Source of the DNA: Intestinimonas sp.
Lineage (GTDB): Bacteria; Bacillota; Clostridia; Oscillospirales; Oscillospiraceae
Direction: 5' to 3'
DNA: 64,000 nucleotides
Assembly: GCA_022653075.1 (NCBI GenBank)
Contig: JALCSB010000003.1
Coordinates: forward strand, 62,001-126,000
The translations under genes and the position numbers were made by a program. Positions 7,320 to 18,274 of the stretch are shown one piece after another (position 1 is the stretch's first letter; each line of letters starts with the position of its first letter). The notes under the pieces are model-generated. The model ran no database searches, was not told the DNA's origin, and was given only the letters and a program-made list of their open reading frames with translations.

Positions 7320-8075
7320 ATGGAACCGGTTTTGTCTGTTAAGGGATTGAATCTTTACTACGGCAGTACACAAGCCCTGAAAAACGTCAGTATCGACCTG
7401 CCGGAAAAGCAGGTTACCGCGCTGATCGGTCCGTCCGGCTGCGGAAAATCCACCTTTCTTAAAACACTGGACCGTATGAACGACCTGGTCCCCGGCGTCA
7501 CCATCAACGGCAGCGTCCAATACCGCGGCCTGGAAATCTACGCTCCGGACGTGGACGTCACCTGGCTGCGCCGCCAGATCGGCATGGTATTCCAAAAGCC
7601 AAATCCCTTTCCCATGTCCATCTATGATAACATTGCCTACGGGCCCCGCACCCACGGCGTCCGGGATAGAAAGCACCTGGACGAAATCGTGGAGAAGTCC
7701 CTGCGGGGCGCCGCTATCTGGGACGAGGTAAAGGACCGCCTGAAAAAGTCCGCGCTGGGTTTGTCCGGCGGACAGCAGCAGCGCATCTGCATCGCCCGGG
7801 CCCTGGCTGTAGAGCCGGATGTGCTGCTTATGGACGAGGCCACCTCCGCGCTGGACCCGATTTCTACGTCTAAAATTGAAGATTTGATTGCAGATCTCAA
7901 AAATACCTATACAATAGTGATAGTCACCCACAACATGCAGCAGGCCACCCGTGTGTCCGACAAGTGCGCTTTTTTCCTGCTTGGCGAGCTGGTAGAGTCC
8001 GGCGACACCGGGCAGATGTTCTCCATGCCCAGGGAGAAACGCACCGAGGACTATATCACCGGGCGGTTCGGCTGA
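7320..8075 (+). CDS. pstB: Phosphate ABC transporter ATPase PstB
   Basis: The 251-aa ATPase has Walker [11 protein letters not shown]-loop [16 protein letters not shown] (PstB-specific), signature LSGGQQQR, Walker [13 protein letters not shown] and the switch histidine in [10 protein letters not shown]. The usual DEPTSALD is DEATSALD here, a mild variation. GGAAGGAG at 7301-7307 fits ATG 7320; an in-frame GTG at 7308 overlaps the ribosome site and is rejected. Lies between pstA and phoU with short spacing. Confidence 0.96.
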   Translation: MEPVLSVKGLNLYYGSTQALKNVSIDLPEKQVTALIGPSGCGKSTFLKTLDRMNDLVPGVTINGSVQYRGLEIYAPDVDVTWLRRQIGMVFQKPNPFPMSIYDNIAYGPRTHGVRDRKHLDEIVEKSLRGAAIWDEVKDRLKKSALGLSGGQQQRICIARALAVEPDVLLMDEATSALDPISTSKIEDLIADLKNTYTIVIVTHNMQQATRVSDKCAFFLLGELVESGDTGQMFSMPREKRTEDYITGRFG

Positions 8076-8089
8076 GGAAGGAGTGCAAT

Positions 8090-8734
8090 ATGAGAAAAAC
8101 CTTCGACGCCGAGCTTTTGGAACTCAACGAGGAACTGACGGGCATGGCCATGGCCGCACAGGATGCCATCGACGTGGTTACCAAGTCTCTGTCCAGCAAC
8201 GACGAGGCCGAGGCGCGGTCGGTCATTGAAATGACCGCCACCCTGTCCCAGTCCGAACGGGACATTGAAAACCGCTGTCTTCGCCTGCTGCTGCGCCAGC
8301 AGCCCGTGGCGCGGGACCTGCGGGCCATCTCCGCCGCCATGAAAATGGTCACCGACCTTCAGCGTATCGGAGATCAGGCATCCAATATCGCGGAACTTTC
8401 CCTTCTGCTGGGCAAGCGGGACGGGGACAGCGTGGTGGTGCCCAACGACATCGGGGTCATGGCCTGCAAGGCCGGCCTGATGGTGCGGCAGGCTATCTCC
8501 GCCTATACCGCCAGGGATGTGGAGACCGCCCACGCCGTGGTCAATCTGGACGACGAGGTGGACGACCTGTTTCAGGCCGTCAAAGGTGAACTGATTGACC
8601 GGGTGGTTTCCAGCCGGAAAAACGCGGACCAAGCCATTGACCTTATTATCATCGCAAAATATCTGGAGCGCGTGGCCGACCACGCAGTGAACATCGCCCA
8701 GTGGGCCGTGTTCTGCGTGACCGGTGAATTATAA
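8090..8734 (+). CDS. phoU: Phosphate signalling regulator PhoU
   Basis: 214 residues forming two three-helix PhoU repeats. Each carries a metal-binding E/DxxxD-type segment, seen in TDLQRIGDQASNIAEL (repeat 1) and IIAKYLERVADHAVNIAQW (repeat 2). PhoU couples the Pst transporter to the PhoR kinase and damps phosphate uptake when phosphate is plentiful. Start set by GGAAGGAG before ATG 8090. Between pstB and the response regulator, the usual order in Clostridia. Confidence 0.94.
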   Translation: MRKTFDAELLELNEELTGMAMAAQDAIDVVTKSLSSNDEAEARSVIEMTATLSQSERDIENRCLRLLLRQQPVARDLRAISAAMKMVTDLQRIGDQASNIAELSLLLGKRDGDSVVVPNDIGVMACKAGLMVRQAISAYTARDVETAHAVVNLDDEVDDLFQAVKGELIDRVVSSRKNADQAIDLIIIAKYLERVADHAVNIAQWAVFCVTGEL

Positions 8735-8766
8735 CGCGCCGAGCATCGGGAGAAAGGAGGCGTTTC

Positions 8767-9435
8767 ATGGCAGAAACCATCGCAGTAATTGAAGATGATG
8801 AGAGCATCCGTGAAATGCTCCGTTACTATTTCAGTTCCGTGGGATTCGAAGTGGCGGGCTTTGAATCCGGGGAGGCTTATTTCGCCGAGGCTGAGGACCT
8901 GCATCCCGTCCTTTTTTTACTGGACATTATGCTGCCCGGCATGGATGGGCTGGAAATTCTGCGCCGTTTACGTATGGATTCTGAGCGAGGAAAAATACCC
9001 GTCATTATGCTTACGGCCCGGACCGCCGAGATGGACCGCGTAAAGGGTCTGGAGCAGGGCGCGGACGACTACGTGGTCAAGCCCTTCGGCATCATGGAGC
9101 TTCAGGCACGGGTCAAGGCGGTCCTGCGCCGGAGCGTAAGTGCTCCGTCCGACGCCGTCCTCCGCTGCGGCGATCTGGAGATCGACCCCGGTGCCCGGGA
9201 GGTGCGCCGGGCAGGCGTACCGGCGGAGCTTACTTACAAGGAATTTGAGCTGCTGCGTCTTCTTGCCTCCCGGCGCGGTACCGTCCTCACCCGGGACGAT
9301 ATTCTGCGCACGGTATGGGACTACGATTTTGCCGGTGAGACCCGCACCGTGGATATGCATGTGAAGGCCCTGCGGCAGAAGCTGGGGGAGGATATTATCC
9401 AGACGGTGCGCGGCGTGGGCTACAAAATGCCGTAA
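8767..9435 (+). CDS. phoB: PhoB-type response regulator (OmpR family)
   Basis: 222 residues. The receiver domain (about 1-118) has the acidic pair in EDDESI, phospho-acceptor Asp in FLLDIMLPGMDG, Thr in MLTARTAEMDRV and Lys in DDYVVKPFG. The C-terminal winged helix (about 128-222) includes LTYKEFELLRLLASRRGTV and TRTVDMHVKALRQKLG. Paired with the kinase starting 25 bp downstream. Context with pst genes argues for the PhoB/PhoP role, binding the TTTACA repeats upstream of pstS. Confidence 0.93.
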   Translation: MAETIAVIEDDESIREMLRYYFSSVGFEVAGFESGEAYFAEAEDLHPVLFLLDIMLPGMDGLEILRRLRMDSERGKIPVIMLTARTAEMDRVKGLEQGADDYVVKPFGIMELQARVKAVLRRSVSAPSDAVLRCGDLEIDPGAREVRRAGVPAELTYKEFELLRLLASRRGTVLTRDDILRTVWDYDFAGETRTVDMHVKALRQKLGEDIIQTVRGVGYKMP

Positions 9436-9460
9436 TCCGTTGGAAAGGAGCCGTTTTAGG

Positions 9461-10723
9461 ATGAAAAAACGCCTGACCCTCGCCGTCTTTTTCATTGCGG
9501 CGCTGGGTATCGCCATCTCCAGCCTATTCGGCGTCTGGACCTATCGCTGCCAGGAGATTTCCGCTGCCCGCCAGACGCTGATCGAACTTCTCAATCTGCT
9601 GGATGCGCAGAGTAATTATACCGGCCCGGAAGCGCTGGTATCCCAGTTCTCCGCCGCCGTACCGGACAAGCGGCTGACCATTATCGCACCCGACGGCACT
9701 GTACTGGCCGATACGCTGGGCGAAGTAACCAAAAATCATGCCGACCGCCCGGAGTTCCAGTCCGCGCTGTCAGGAAAAACAGGGGAGGCCATGCGGCAGT
9801 CGGATACGGCCGGAATCGTCTTACTGTATGAAGCCAAGCCGTTCTTCGACGGAAATGTGGGCCGGATTTCCATGCCTGTCTCCTCCGTAAACGCCCTGAT
9901 TTTGCGGGGTGTTATCGGCTTTTTATCCGCTGCGGCCGTGGCGCTGGTCCTTACGCTATTGCTTGCAAGAATTTTGGCAGCGCGTACCGCCGCGCCTATT
10001 GAACGGCAGGAGGAAGCACTCAGCGCGCAGGGCGAAAAGCTGCAGACCGTAAAATCGGAATTCGCCGCCAACGTTTCCCATGAGCTGAAAACGCCCCTGA
10101 CCAGCATCAAAGGCTTTACCGACATGCTCGCCTCCGGCATGGTGAAAAAGCCGGAGGACCAGAAACAGTTCATCACTATGATCGGCGTAGAGGTGGACCG
10201 GCTTATTGAGCTGATTAATGACGTACTAAAGCTCTCCGAACTGGAATCCGTGGCCATGCCGCAGCCGGACGAGCGGGCCGATCTGCTGGATGTGGCGAAA
10301 AAAACCATGGAATTTCTTGAGCCGGTGGCCCGTTCGGCGGGTATCACGCTGTCTGTGACCGGTATGGCCCAGACCGTGTCCATATCGGCAAACCGGCTGC
10401 GGGAGTTGATCTCCAATCTCGTGGAAAACGGGATCAAATATAACACTCCCGGCGGACGTGTGGACATTCAGGTGGAGAACCGGGAAGGGCGGGCGGTTCT
10501 TACCGTATCCGATACCGGAATCGGTATTCCACCGGAGGCACAGGAGCGGGTTTTTGAACGATTTTACCGGGTGGACAGGGGCCGTACCCGCAAAACAGGC
10601 GGCAGCGGGCTGGGACTCGCCATTGTCAAGCATATCACCTTACTTTACGGAGGTTCCATTCATCTGGAGAGCACCGTGGGAAAGGGGAGCGTTTTCACCG
10701 TATCTTTCCCAGCCGCCACCTGA
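9461..10723 (+). CDS. phoR: PhoR-type sensor histidine kinase
   Basis: The 420-aa kinase has membrane segment 1 near residues 7-27 and a ~115-aa extracytoplasmic region with a single Cache/PAS-like fold (RLTIIAPDGTVLAD). Membrane segment 2 is near 145-170. The HisKA H-box is FAANVSHELKTPLTSIKGF, and the HATPase domain has N-box NLVENGIKYN, G1 DTGIGIPPEAQ and G2 GGSGLGLAIVK. No HAMP or cytoplasmic PAS domain is obvious, so it is shorter than Bacillus PhoR (about 580 aa). AAAGGAG 10 nt before ATG 9461 fixes the start. Last gene before the operon terminator. Confidence 0.9.
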   Translation: MKKRLTLAVFFIAALGIAISSLFGVWTYRCQEISAARQTLIELLNLLDAQSNYTGPEALVSQFSAAVPDKRLTIIAPDGTVLADTLGEVTKNHADRPEFQSALSGKTGEAMRQSDTAGIVLLYEAKPFFDGNVGRISMPVSSVNALILRGVIGFLSAAAVALVLTLLLARILAARTAAPIERQEEALSAQGEKLQTVKSEFAANVSHELKTPLTSIKGFTDMLASGMVKKPEDQKQFITMIGVEVDRLIELINDVLKLSELESVAMPQPDERADLLDVAKKTMEFLEPVARSAGITLSVTGMAQTVSISANRLRELISNLVENGIKYNTPGGRVDIQVENREGRAVLTVSDTGIGIPPEAQERVFERFYRVDRGRTRKTGGSGLGLAIVKHITLLYGGSIHLESTVGKGSVFTVSFPAAT

Positions 10724-10761
10724 TCCCTCCTCGCATAAAGCGGGCCTCAACCGAACCCTTG

Positions 10762-10800
10762 GCCGGGACAGTTTTTTCTGTCCCGGCTATATTTTTTTAT
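10762..10800 (+). terminator. Terminator of the pst-pho operon
   Basis: GCCGGGACAG and its complement around TTTTTT form a 10-bp GC-rich stem, followed by TATATTTTTTTAT. Confidence 0.85.
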
Positions 10801-10847
10801 CTTTCTGCCATACTAACCCCATGAAGGGAAAAACAGGGGGACACAGT

Positions 10848-11078
10848 ATGGAACGCTATTCATGGAAATCGGCGTGCTTTTCCGGCATCCGGTCCCCATC
10901 TGCCTTACCGGGGCCGGGTATCCACTACGCGCTGGCCCACGCGCTGGGCGGCGCGCTGCACCGGCCGCCCGGCAGACGGGCCGGTGCGCCAGTCACCGGC
11001 GGCCCGGTCTTCACGGATGCGGAAGCACCGGCACGTCCGGTTGGCAAAATTTTAGGGAGGTTCATGGAATATGAGTGA
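10848..11078 (+). CDS. Uncharacterised small protein (76 aa) upstream of the EutN-like gene
   Basis: Begins MERYSWKSACFSGIRS after an AGGGGG ribosome site 7 nt upstream. Rich in Gly, Ala, Pro and Arg, with a short stretch GIHYALAHALGGALH that could be an amphipathic helix. No known domain. Its stop codon overlaps the start of the next gene in ATGAGTGA. It lacks its own promoter consensus in the short gap after the pho terminator. Whether it is really translated is uncertain; overlap and ribosome site favour it. Confidence 0.45.
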   Translation: MERYSWKSACFSGIRSPSALPGPGIHYALAHALGGALHRPPGRRAGAPVTGGPVFTDAEAPARPVGKILGRFMEYE

Positions 11079-11421
11079 CAAAAAGGACAGAAAGGGAATC
11101 TATTCCCCCAATGCGGCTCTCGTCCCCGACGGCGTGATGCCGCCCGCCCAAACAAACGCACTTAACGAAGTTGTCTCAGAAAACGTTATGCGCAATCCGT
11201 ATAACACACTGCTGATGGAGGCTGGAATCCTGTCCCCCGACAGGGCTGCCTCCACCCCCGACGTGTCCTCTCCGGACGGCAGTAATGTGGATTTGCCTCT
11301 AAAGAGGAGCAGAGACATGGCCCCTGGAAACGGTGACCCGGCTGTGGCCCGGTCAAGAAAAAAGCCCTCTTCCTCCGCACAGGAGCACGACCCAGAAACA
11401 GAGGGTAGAATCACTCCCTGA
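11071..11421 (+). CDS. Uncharacterised protein (116 aa) upstream of the EutN-like gene
   Basis: Begins MSDKKDRKGIYSPNAALVPD. The N-terminal half has a predicted helix, NALNEVVSENVMRNPYNTLL, followed by EAGILSPDRAA. The C-terminal half (after about residue 65) is low-complexity, polar and probably disordered. A helix plus disordered tail resembles the general form of cargo or adaptor proteins of microcompartments, but that is only suggested by the neighbouring vertex-protein gene. Start overlaps the preceding stop by 8 bp; GGGAGG lies about 14 nt upstream. No family recognised. Confidence 0.6.
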   Translation: MSDKKDRKGIYSPNAALVPDGVMPPAQTNALNEVVSENVMRNPYNTLLMEAGILSPDRAASTPDVSSPDGSNVDLPLKRSRDMAPGNGDPAVARSRKKPSSSAQEHDPETEGRITP

Positions 11422-11495
11422 CCCGGCATAACCCCGCGGCGCGGAAACGGCATGCCCCGCAGCCGCGCCAAATTAAGAAATAGGAGAGGATCTGC

Positions 11496-11744
11496 ATGCA
11501 GCTGGGCGTTATTATTGGAACGGTAGGGGCCACAAAGAAGGTGGAATCGCTCGCCGGGCAGACCTTCCTGCTGGTGGCTCCTGAAGGACATCAGGGGCCT
11601 GCGCTGGTCTGTGCTGATCGGGTAGGGGCCGGTTTGGGTGACCGGGTGCTGGTCTGCCACGGCTCCGCCGCCCGACCGGACGGAGCCCCAATCCCCGTGG
11701 ACGCAGCCGTTGTCGGTATCGTGGACCATATGGATCCCGATTAA
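11496..11744 (+). CDS. EutN/CcmL-type microcompartment vertex protein (BMC-P)
   Basis: The 82-aa product matches the single-domain EutN/CcmL family: MQLGVIIGTVGATKKVESLAGQTFLLV, then ADRVGAGLGDRVLVCHGSAAR and PVDAAVVGIVD. These proteins form pentamers that cap the corners of bacterial microcompartments. TAGGAGAGGA before ATG 11496 is a good ribosome site. No BMC-H or BMC-T shell gene, aldehyde dehydrogenase or signature enzyme lies within the window, so it is either a satellite gene of a shell locus elsewhere or has another role. It follows two small unknown genes and ends at a bidirectional terminator. Confidence 0.87.
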   Translation: MQLGVIIGTVGATKKVESLAGQTFLLVAPEGHQGPALVCADRVGAGLGDRVLVCHGSAARPDGAPIPVDAAVVGIVDHMDPD

Positions 11745-11818
11745 GCCAGACCCCGGATTTAGCTTTTCTCGTAAATTATGGCGGAATTGACTGTACAATC
11801 GATAAGCAGTTACCGCAG

Positions 11819-11858
11819 CAAAAGTCCGGATGCTTACGGTAAGCATCCGGACTTTTGC
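11819..11858 (+). terminator. Bidirectional terminator between eutN-like and dacF genes
   Basis: Perfect 18-bp arms (AAAAGTCCGGATGCTTAC and complement, 2-nt loop) between convergent genes; T/A-rich ends on both strands suit both directions. Confidence 0.85.
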
Positions 11859-11886
11859 CCTTCTTAATCAGTTCCGTATTTCGTAT

Positions 11887-13017
11887 TTATCGGTTCATAA
11901 ACAGCCTGCTCAGCAGATTCCGGAAAATACCCGGCATCGTAATTCGCGGTACGGCTTCCGATGCCACAATGGGAATCGTCTGCCGCACCTCGCCGCCGAC
12001 AGAGATCTCCATCTCGCCCAGCTTCTGTCCCGCCTCCACGGGAGCCTCCACACAGTCGGTCATCTGGATGCTGGTGGTCACATCGTTGCGCTCGGACTTA
12101 TCCACCAAGATACGCCCGCCGTCAGCCAGCACCGGCTGAACCGTGGATTTCTCCCCCAGCAGCACGTCCACCGGTGCCAGGGCCTGATCCGGCTTCACAT
12201 CCAGCAACGCATAGTTGGCAAACCCGAAATTCAGCATGGATTTTGCGCTGTCAAACCGTTTCTGGGAGGTGGGGGACTTGAGCACCACAGCAATCAGTTC
12301 CATGCCGTCCCGCTCGGCACTGGCGGACAAGCAGTAGAGCGCACTGTCCGTGGAACCGGTTTTAATGCCCGTAGTCCCCTCATAAAACCGCACCAGCTTA
12401 TTGGTGTTGGCCAACTGGAACTGTCCGTCCCGGATGGTGTCCATCCAAATGGTGGTATACTCCCGGATCGCGGGATGTTTCAGCAGTTCCCGGGACATAA
12501 GGGCAATGTCATAGGCAGAGGTGACATGTCCCGCTGCCGGCAGGCCGGTGCAGTTTTGAAACGTCGTGTCCTCCATGCCCAGCTCCGCCGCCCGTTGATT
12601 CATCATCTCCACAAAGCCAGACTCACTGCCCGCGATGTGCTCAGCCAGCGCCACGGCCGCGTCATTGCCCGACACCACCGCCACCGCCTTGAGCATATCC
12701 CGGACTGTCATCTGCTCGCCCTCTTTGAGATACACCTGAGATCCGCCCATGGAGGCCGCATGGGATGATACGGTCACCGGATCATCCACAGCGATGCGCC
12801 CGCTGTCCAGCGCCTCCATCACCAGCAGCAGGGTCATAATCTTGGTCACACTGGCCGGCTCCATCTGCTCGTGGGCATTCTGTTCATAAAGGATTGTTCC
12901 CGTTTCCTTTTCCATCAGAATAGCTGCCCCCGCCTCCACTTCCGGCGCGCCCGTGACCGCGGCGGCGGGTAAGATACAAAATACAGCGGTCATCAGGGCC
13001 GCGATCATTCGTTTCAT
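11887..13017 (-). CDS. dacF: Serine D-Ala-D-Ala carboxypeptidase (DacF/PBP5 type)
   Basis: The 376-aa protein has a signal peptide (MKRMIAALMTAVFCILPAAA). The three active-site motifs of low-molecular-weight penicillin-binding proteins are all visible: SVTK (EPASVTKIMTL, Ser about 57), SGN (VVSGNDAAVAL) and KTG (GIKTGSTDSAL). A PBP5-type C-terminal beta domain follows, then a basic helix (RNLLSRLFMNR) that may hold it at the membrane. It trims the terminal D-Ala from peptidoglycan pentapeptide; in spore formers DacF-type enzymes act on cortex. GGAGGA seven bases before ATG 13017 sets the start. Confidence 0.93.
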   Translation of the reverse strand: MKRMIAALMTAVFCILPAAAVTGAPEVEAGAAILMEKETGTILYEQNAHEQMEPASVTKIMTLLLVMEALDSGRIAVDDPVTVSSHAASMGGSQVYLKEGEQMTVRDMLKAVAVVSGNDAAVALAEHIAGSESGFVEMMNQRAAELGMEDTTFQNCTGLPAAGHVTSAYDIALMSRELLKHPAIREYTTIWMDTIRDGQFQLANTNKLVRFYEGTTGIKTGSTDSALYCLSASAERDGMELIAVVLKSPTSQKRFDSAKSMLNFGFANYALLDVKPDQALAPVDVLLGEKSTVQPVLADGGRILVDKSERNDVTTSIQMTDCVEAPVEAGQKLGEMEISVGGEVRQTIPIVASEAVPRITMPGIFRNLLSRLFMNR

Positions 13018-13085
13018 ATCGGATTCCTCCATCCGTTTTTTCGCTTCTGTAAACAGGATGTGGAAAAGGGTCCGGTTCTATGCGG

Positions 13086-13106
13086 ACGGCATAATTTACA
13101 TGCCGT
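13086..13106. promoter_or_regulatory. Inverted repeat upstream of dacF
   Basis: ACGGCAT and ATGCCGT with a 7-nt spacer, 70-90 bp upstream of dacF. On the minus strand a weak promoter (TTGCCA, 17 bp, TAAATT) overlaps it. Possible operator of an unknown regulator, or chance. Confidence 0.3.
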
Positions 13107-13186
13107 GACCCATCCTGGCAATCAAAACTGTTTTGTGCTTGTTTTCTTTCTGTTTTTTCGTTCATATTTAATTTACAACCATACTA

Positions 13187-13215
13187 TTGACAACCCGCCG
13201 GCAGAGTGGTACATT
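13187..13215 (+). promoter_or_regulatory. Sigma-A promoter of the hrcA-dnaK operon
   Basis: TTGACA (13187-13192), 17-bp spacer, TACATT (13210-13215), immediately followed by the CIRCE operator. Confidence 0.85.
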
Positions 13216-13219
13216 ATCT

Positions 13220-13246
13220 TTAGCACTCAGAGATGTAGAGTGCTAA
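13220..13246 (+). promoter_or_regulatory. CIRCE operator
   Basis: Exact consensus TTAGCACTC, nine bases, GAGTGCTAA. It covers the expected transcription start of hrcA, so HrcA binding should block the heat-shock operon. Confidence 0.97.
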
Positions 13247-13270
13247 ATCAATTTTAGAGGTGAACGCGGT

Positions 13271-14326
13271 ATGGATTTGAGCGAACGCAAAAAGAAAATA
13301 CTGCGTGTCATTATTGAGCATTATATTGAGACGGCTGAGCCGGTGGGCTCCAAGAGCATCGCCGCCACAGCCGGACTGGATGTATCCCCCGCTACCATCC
13401 GCAGCGAAATGGCGGATTTAGAGGCCATGGGCTTTCTGGAGCAGCCCCACACGTCGGCGGGCCGGGTCCCGTCCCCGCAGGGTTATCGGATTTACGTCAA
13501 TGAGCTGATGGATGATTACCGCCTGTCGATTCAGGAAACCAAGCGTCTCAATGAGGCGCTGCATATGAAAATCCACGAACTGGACGAGGTCATCGGTCAG
13601 GCCGGACGTGTTATTTCCCAGCTGACCCGATATCCGTCCTTTGCTCTGACTTCCAGCGGCAGTAAAATTACCATTCGACGTTTTGACCTGCTCATGGTGG
13701 ATCACGATGCGTTCATCATCGTGATTATGACCGACACAAACATTGTTCGCAACCGGTTGGTCCGGCTGCCCACCGACCTGTCCGAAGCGCAGCTTCAGCT
13801 TTTGAATACGCTGCTGAATACCACCTTTACCGGCCTGACGCTGGATGAAATCACGCCCGAGCTTATGCGGGTAACTTCTCACGCGGCCGGCGAGGCTTAT
13901 GGGCTCATTTCTCTGGTGGTGTCCTTTGCCATTGAGGTCCTGGAGGGCCTGGAGCAGCACACCATTCATACGGCCGGGATCGCCTGCTTGCTTTCACACC
14001 CGGAATACCAGAGCCTGGAACGGGCCGCGCCCCTCATGAACTACCTCTCCGGTGAACCGGATTCCGACCTGTTCCCCCTGCCGGAGGACAACTTCCCGGA
14101 AATCCTGATCGGGCCGGAAAACGTGGCGGACGCCTTGAAAAACAGCAGCGTCGTCATGGCCAGCTACGACATTGGAGACGGCATGCGGGGTATCATCGGC
14201 GTGGTGGGCCCCACACGCATGGATTACGCCAAACTTACAGCGCGGCTGTCCTATTTTGCAGATGGGCTTTCCCATCTGTTCCGGCAGACCGAGCTACCCG
14301 ACAGGAACGATCATAAGGAGGAATAA
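13271..14326 (+). CDS. hrcA: Heat-inducible transcription repressor HrcA
   Basis: 351 residues. The N-terminal winged helix is visible (LSERKKKILRVIIEHYIETAEPVGSKSI, then VSPATIRSEMADLEAMGFL) and HTSAGRVPSPQGYRIYV is the family signature. The remainder is the dimerisation GAF-like domain, ending GVVGPTRMDYAKLTARLSYFADGL. It binds CIRCE and is kept active by GroEL. First gene of hrcA-grpE-dnaK-dnaJ with a CIRCE 25 bp upstream; a CIRCE variant also precedes htpG at 42891-42917. Confidence 0.97.
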   Translation: MDLSERKKKILRVIIEHYIETAEPVGSKSIAATAGLDVSPATIRSEMADLEAMGFLEQPHTSAGRVPSPQGYRIYVNELMDDYRLSIQETKRLNEALHMKIHELDEVIGQAGRVISQLTRYPSFALTSSGSKITIRRFDLLMVDHDAFIIVIMTDTNIVRNRLVRLPTDLSEAQLQLLNTLLNTTFTGLTLDEITPELMRVTSHAAGEAYGLISLVVSFAIEVLEGLEQHTIHTAGIACLLSHPEYQSLERAAPLMNYLSGEPDSDLFPLPEDNFPEILIGPENVADALKNSSVVMASYDIGDGMRGIIGVVGPTRMDYAKLTARLSYFADGLSHLFRQTELPDRNDHKEE

Positions 14327-14332
14327 TCCCAA

Positions 14333-14953
14333 ATGGCAAATGATAAAAACACGGAGAACATAGACCTGGAAAAAGAGTCCGCAGCCGTGGAAAACGGCAC
14401 GGAAGAAAAGGGCCGTCCGCAGGACGCACCGGAAGAACCTGCGGCCAGGCCACAGGCGCCCGGGGAAGAATCCGCGCAGGAAAAGCCGTCGGGCGGTGCG
14501 CCCGACCCCCTACTTGGCGAACTGGAATCTCTCAAAAATACTCTGGCCGCGCAGGAAGAAAAGTATCTGCGTCTTGCCGCGGAATACGACAATTTCCGGA
14601 AGCGCAGCCAGAAGGAGAAGGACGGCATCTATAACGACGCAAGGGCGGATGTCATGGCCGCTTTTCTGCCGGTCTATGACAATCTGGAGCGGGCGCTCAA
14701 GCAGCAGACCTGTGATGACGCCTATGCCAAGGGAGTGGAAATGACCATGAAGGGCCTGACCGACATCATGGCCAAGCTTGGAATTGAACTTATCCCCGCT
14801 CAGGACCAGCCCTTTGATCCCACACTTCACAACGCGGTTATGCACATTGATGATGAGAATCTGGGAGAAGGCATTATCGCAGATGTGTTTCAGCAGGGCT
14901 TTAAGTTGGGCGACAAAGTCATCCGCTTCGCCATGGTAAAGGTGGCGAATTAG
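14333..14953 (+). CDS. grpE: Nucleotide exchange factor GrpE
   Basis: 206 residues: a long acidic, proline-rich disordered N terminus (about 1-60), then the dimeric coiled-coil helix (LGELESLKNTLAAQEEKYLRLAAEYDNFRKRSQKEKD). The four-helix and beta-wing head contains the signature FDPTLHNAVMH and VFQQGFKLGDKVIRFAMVKV. It releases ADP from DnaK. Six bases after hrcA. Confidence 0.96.
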   Translation: MANDKNTENIDLEKESAAVENGTEEKGRPQDAPEEPAARPQAPGEESAQEKPSGGAPDPLLGELESLKNTLAAQEEKYLRLAAEYDNFRKRSQKEKDGIYNDARADVMAAFLPVYDNLERALKQQTCDDAYAKGVEMTMKGLTDIMAKLGIELIPAQDQPFDPTLHNAVMHIDDENLGEGIIADVFQQGFKLGDKVIRFAMVKVAN

Positions 14954-15048
14954 CCGGAAGCGCACGGCGCCTGAGAGCATCCTATTCTCTTTTTGGTTTC
15001 TCAGCTTAACTGTATAAAAACTTTAATTTCTATATTTTGGAGGAATGA

Positions 15049-16932
<1,884 letters not shown>

Positions 16933-17061
16933 GCTAAACATAAATTGTGAATTACAAGCGGGAACACTGCGGTGGGACGGAGGGAAAGCCCTTCGTCCCA
17001 TCCTGTGTGCAGTCGGCACGGCCCCCCGCCTTGGTTCATTCACCAAGAGGTGAGAGACAGT

Positions 17062-18219
17062 ATGGCAGAACAAAAACGAGATTATTATGAGATCCTGGGA
17101 GTCGCCAAGGGTGCCAGCGATGCGGAGATCAAAAAAGCCTACCGGAAGTTGGCTAAGGAATTCCATCCTGACCTGCATCCCGGAGACAAAGTCGCCGAGA
17201 CCAAGTTTAAAGAGCTTAACGAAGCCTACGGCGTACTGTCCGATAAGGAAAAACGGGCTCGCTACGACCAGTTCGGTCACGCGGGCGTGGACCCCAACTT
17301 CAGTCCGGGCGGCGGCGGTTTCGGCGGCTTCGGCGATATGGGCGATATCGACTTGGGCGACCTGTTTGGCTCCTTCTTCGGCGGCTTCGGCGGCGGCTTC
17401 GGCAGCGGAGGGCGGAGTCGAAACGGCCCGCAAAAGGGGGAGACCCTTCGCACCAGCGTGACCATCTCCTTTGAGGAAGCGGCTTTTGGCTGTGAAAAGG
17501 AGGTTACCGTCACCCGCACGGAGACCTGCGACACCTGTCACGGCACGGGCTGTGCGCCCGGTACCACAGCGGAGATTTGTTCCGTCTGCCGGGGCACCGG
17601 CTCCGTTCGGATTCAGCGTGGGGGCGGCGGCTTCTCCTTCTCCACCACCGCGCCGTGCAGTCACTGCGGCGGCACCGGTAAAATCATTCACCAGCCCTGC
17701 AAATCCTGCGGTGGGAAAGGGACCATCCGCCGGCAAAAAACTCTGTCCGTCAATATCCCCGCCGGAATCGACAATGGCCAGGCGGTTTCTCTGCGCGGGC
17801 AGGGCGGCGCGGGGAAAAACGGGGGGCCGGCCGGCGACCTGCTGATTGCCGTGACCGTCCGTCCTCACGCTATCTTCCACCGAGAGGGCACTTCCGTTTA
17901 CATGGACCAACCGGTCTCCTTCGTACAGGCCACCATGGGTGCCGAGTTGGAGATCCCCACCATTGATGGTAAGGTTAAATACACCATGCCGGAAGGTACA
18001 CAGCCGGGGACTATTTTCCGCCTGAGGGGCAAGGGCATTCCCGCCGTAGGCGGCCGGGGCCGGGGCGACCAGTTCGTCACGGTAAAGGTTCAGGTGCCCA
18101 CAAATCTTACCCGTGCGCAGAAAGAGGCTTTGAGCGCCTTTGGTGTGGCCATGGGGGAAGCACAGGAAGAAAACGACCCGCTGAAAGGATTCTTTGACAA
18201 ACACAAAAAAAAGAAATAA
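17062..18219 (+). CDS. dnaJ: Co-chaperone DnaJ (Hsp40)
   Basis: The 385-aa type I Hsp40 has a J domain with HPD ([11 protein letters not shown]) and a Gly/Phe-rich region ([13 protein letters not shown], residues about 75-120). The four zinc repeats are [24 protein letters not shown] and CKSCGGKG. Two substrate-binding barrel domains complete it. It delivers clients and stimulates DnaK ATPase. AAGAGGTGAGA supports ATG 17062; the longer in-frame extension has no ribosome site. Confidence 0.97.
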   Translation: MAEQKRDYYEILGVAKGASDAEIKKAYRKLAKEFHPDLHPGDKVAETKFKELNEAYGVLSDKEKRARYDQFGHAGVDPNFSPGGGGFGGFGDMGDIDLGDLFGSFFGGFGGGFGSGGRSRNGPQKGETLRTSVTISFEEAAFGCEKEVTVTRTETCDTCHGTGCAPGTTAEICSVCRGTGSVRIQRGGGGFSFSTTAPCSHCGGTGKIIHQPCKSCGGKGTIRRQKTLSVNIPAGIDNGQAVSLRGQGGAGKNGGPAGDLLIAVTVRPHAIFHREGTSVYMDQPVSFVQATMGAELEIPTIDGKVKYTMPEGTQPGTIFRLRGKGIPAVGGRGRGDQFVTVKVQVPTNLTRAQKEALSAFGVAMGEAQEENDPLKGFFDKHKKKK

Positions 18220-18256
18220 AATAGGGGATAGGCGTGCGCCTATCCCCTATTTTTTA
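18218..18256 (+). terminator. Terminator of the dnaK operon
   Basis: AAAATAGGGGATAGGCG and complement with a 2-nt loop, ending in ATTTTTTACC. Confidence 0.92.
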
Positions 18257-18274
18257 CCATTGGAGGTGTATCTG

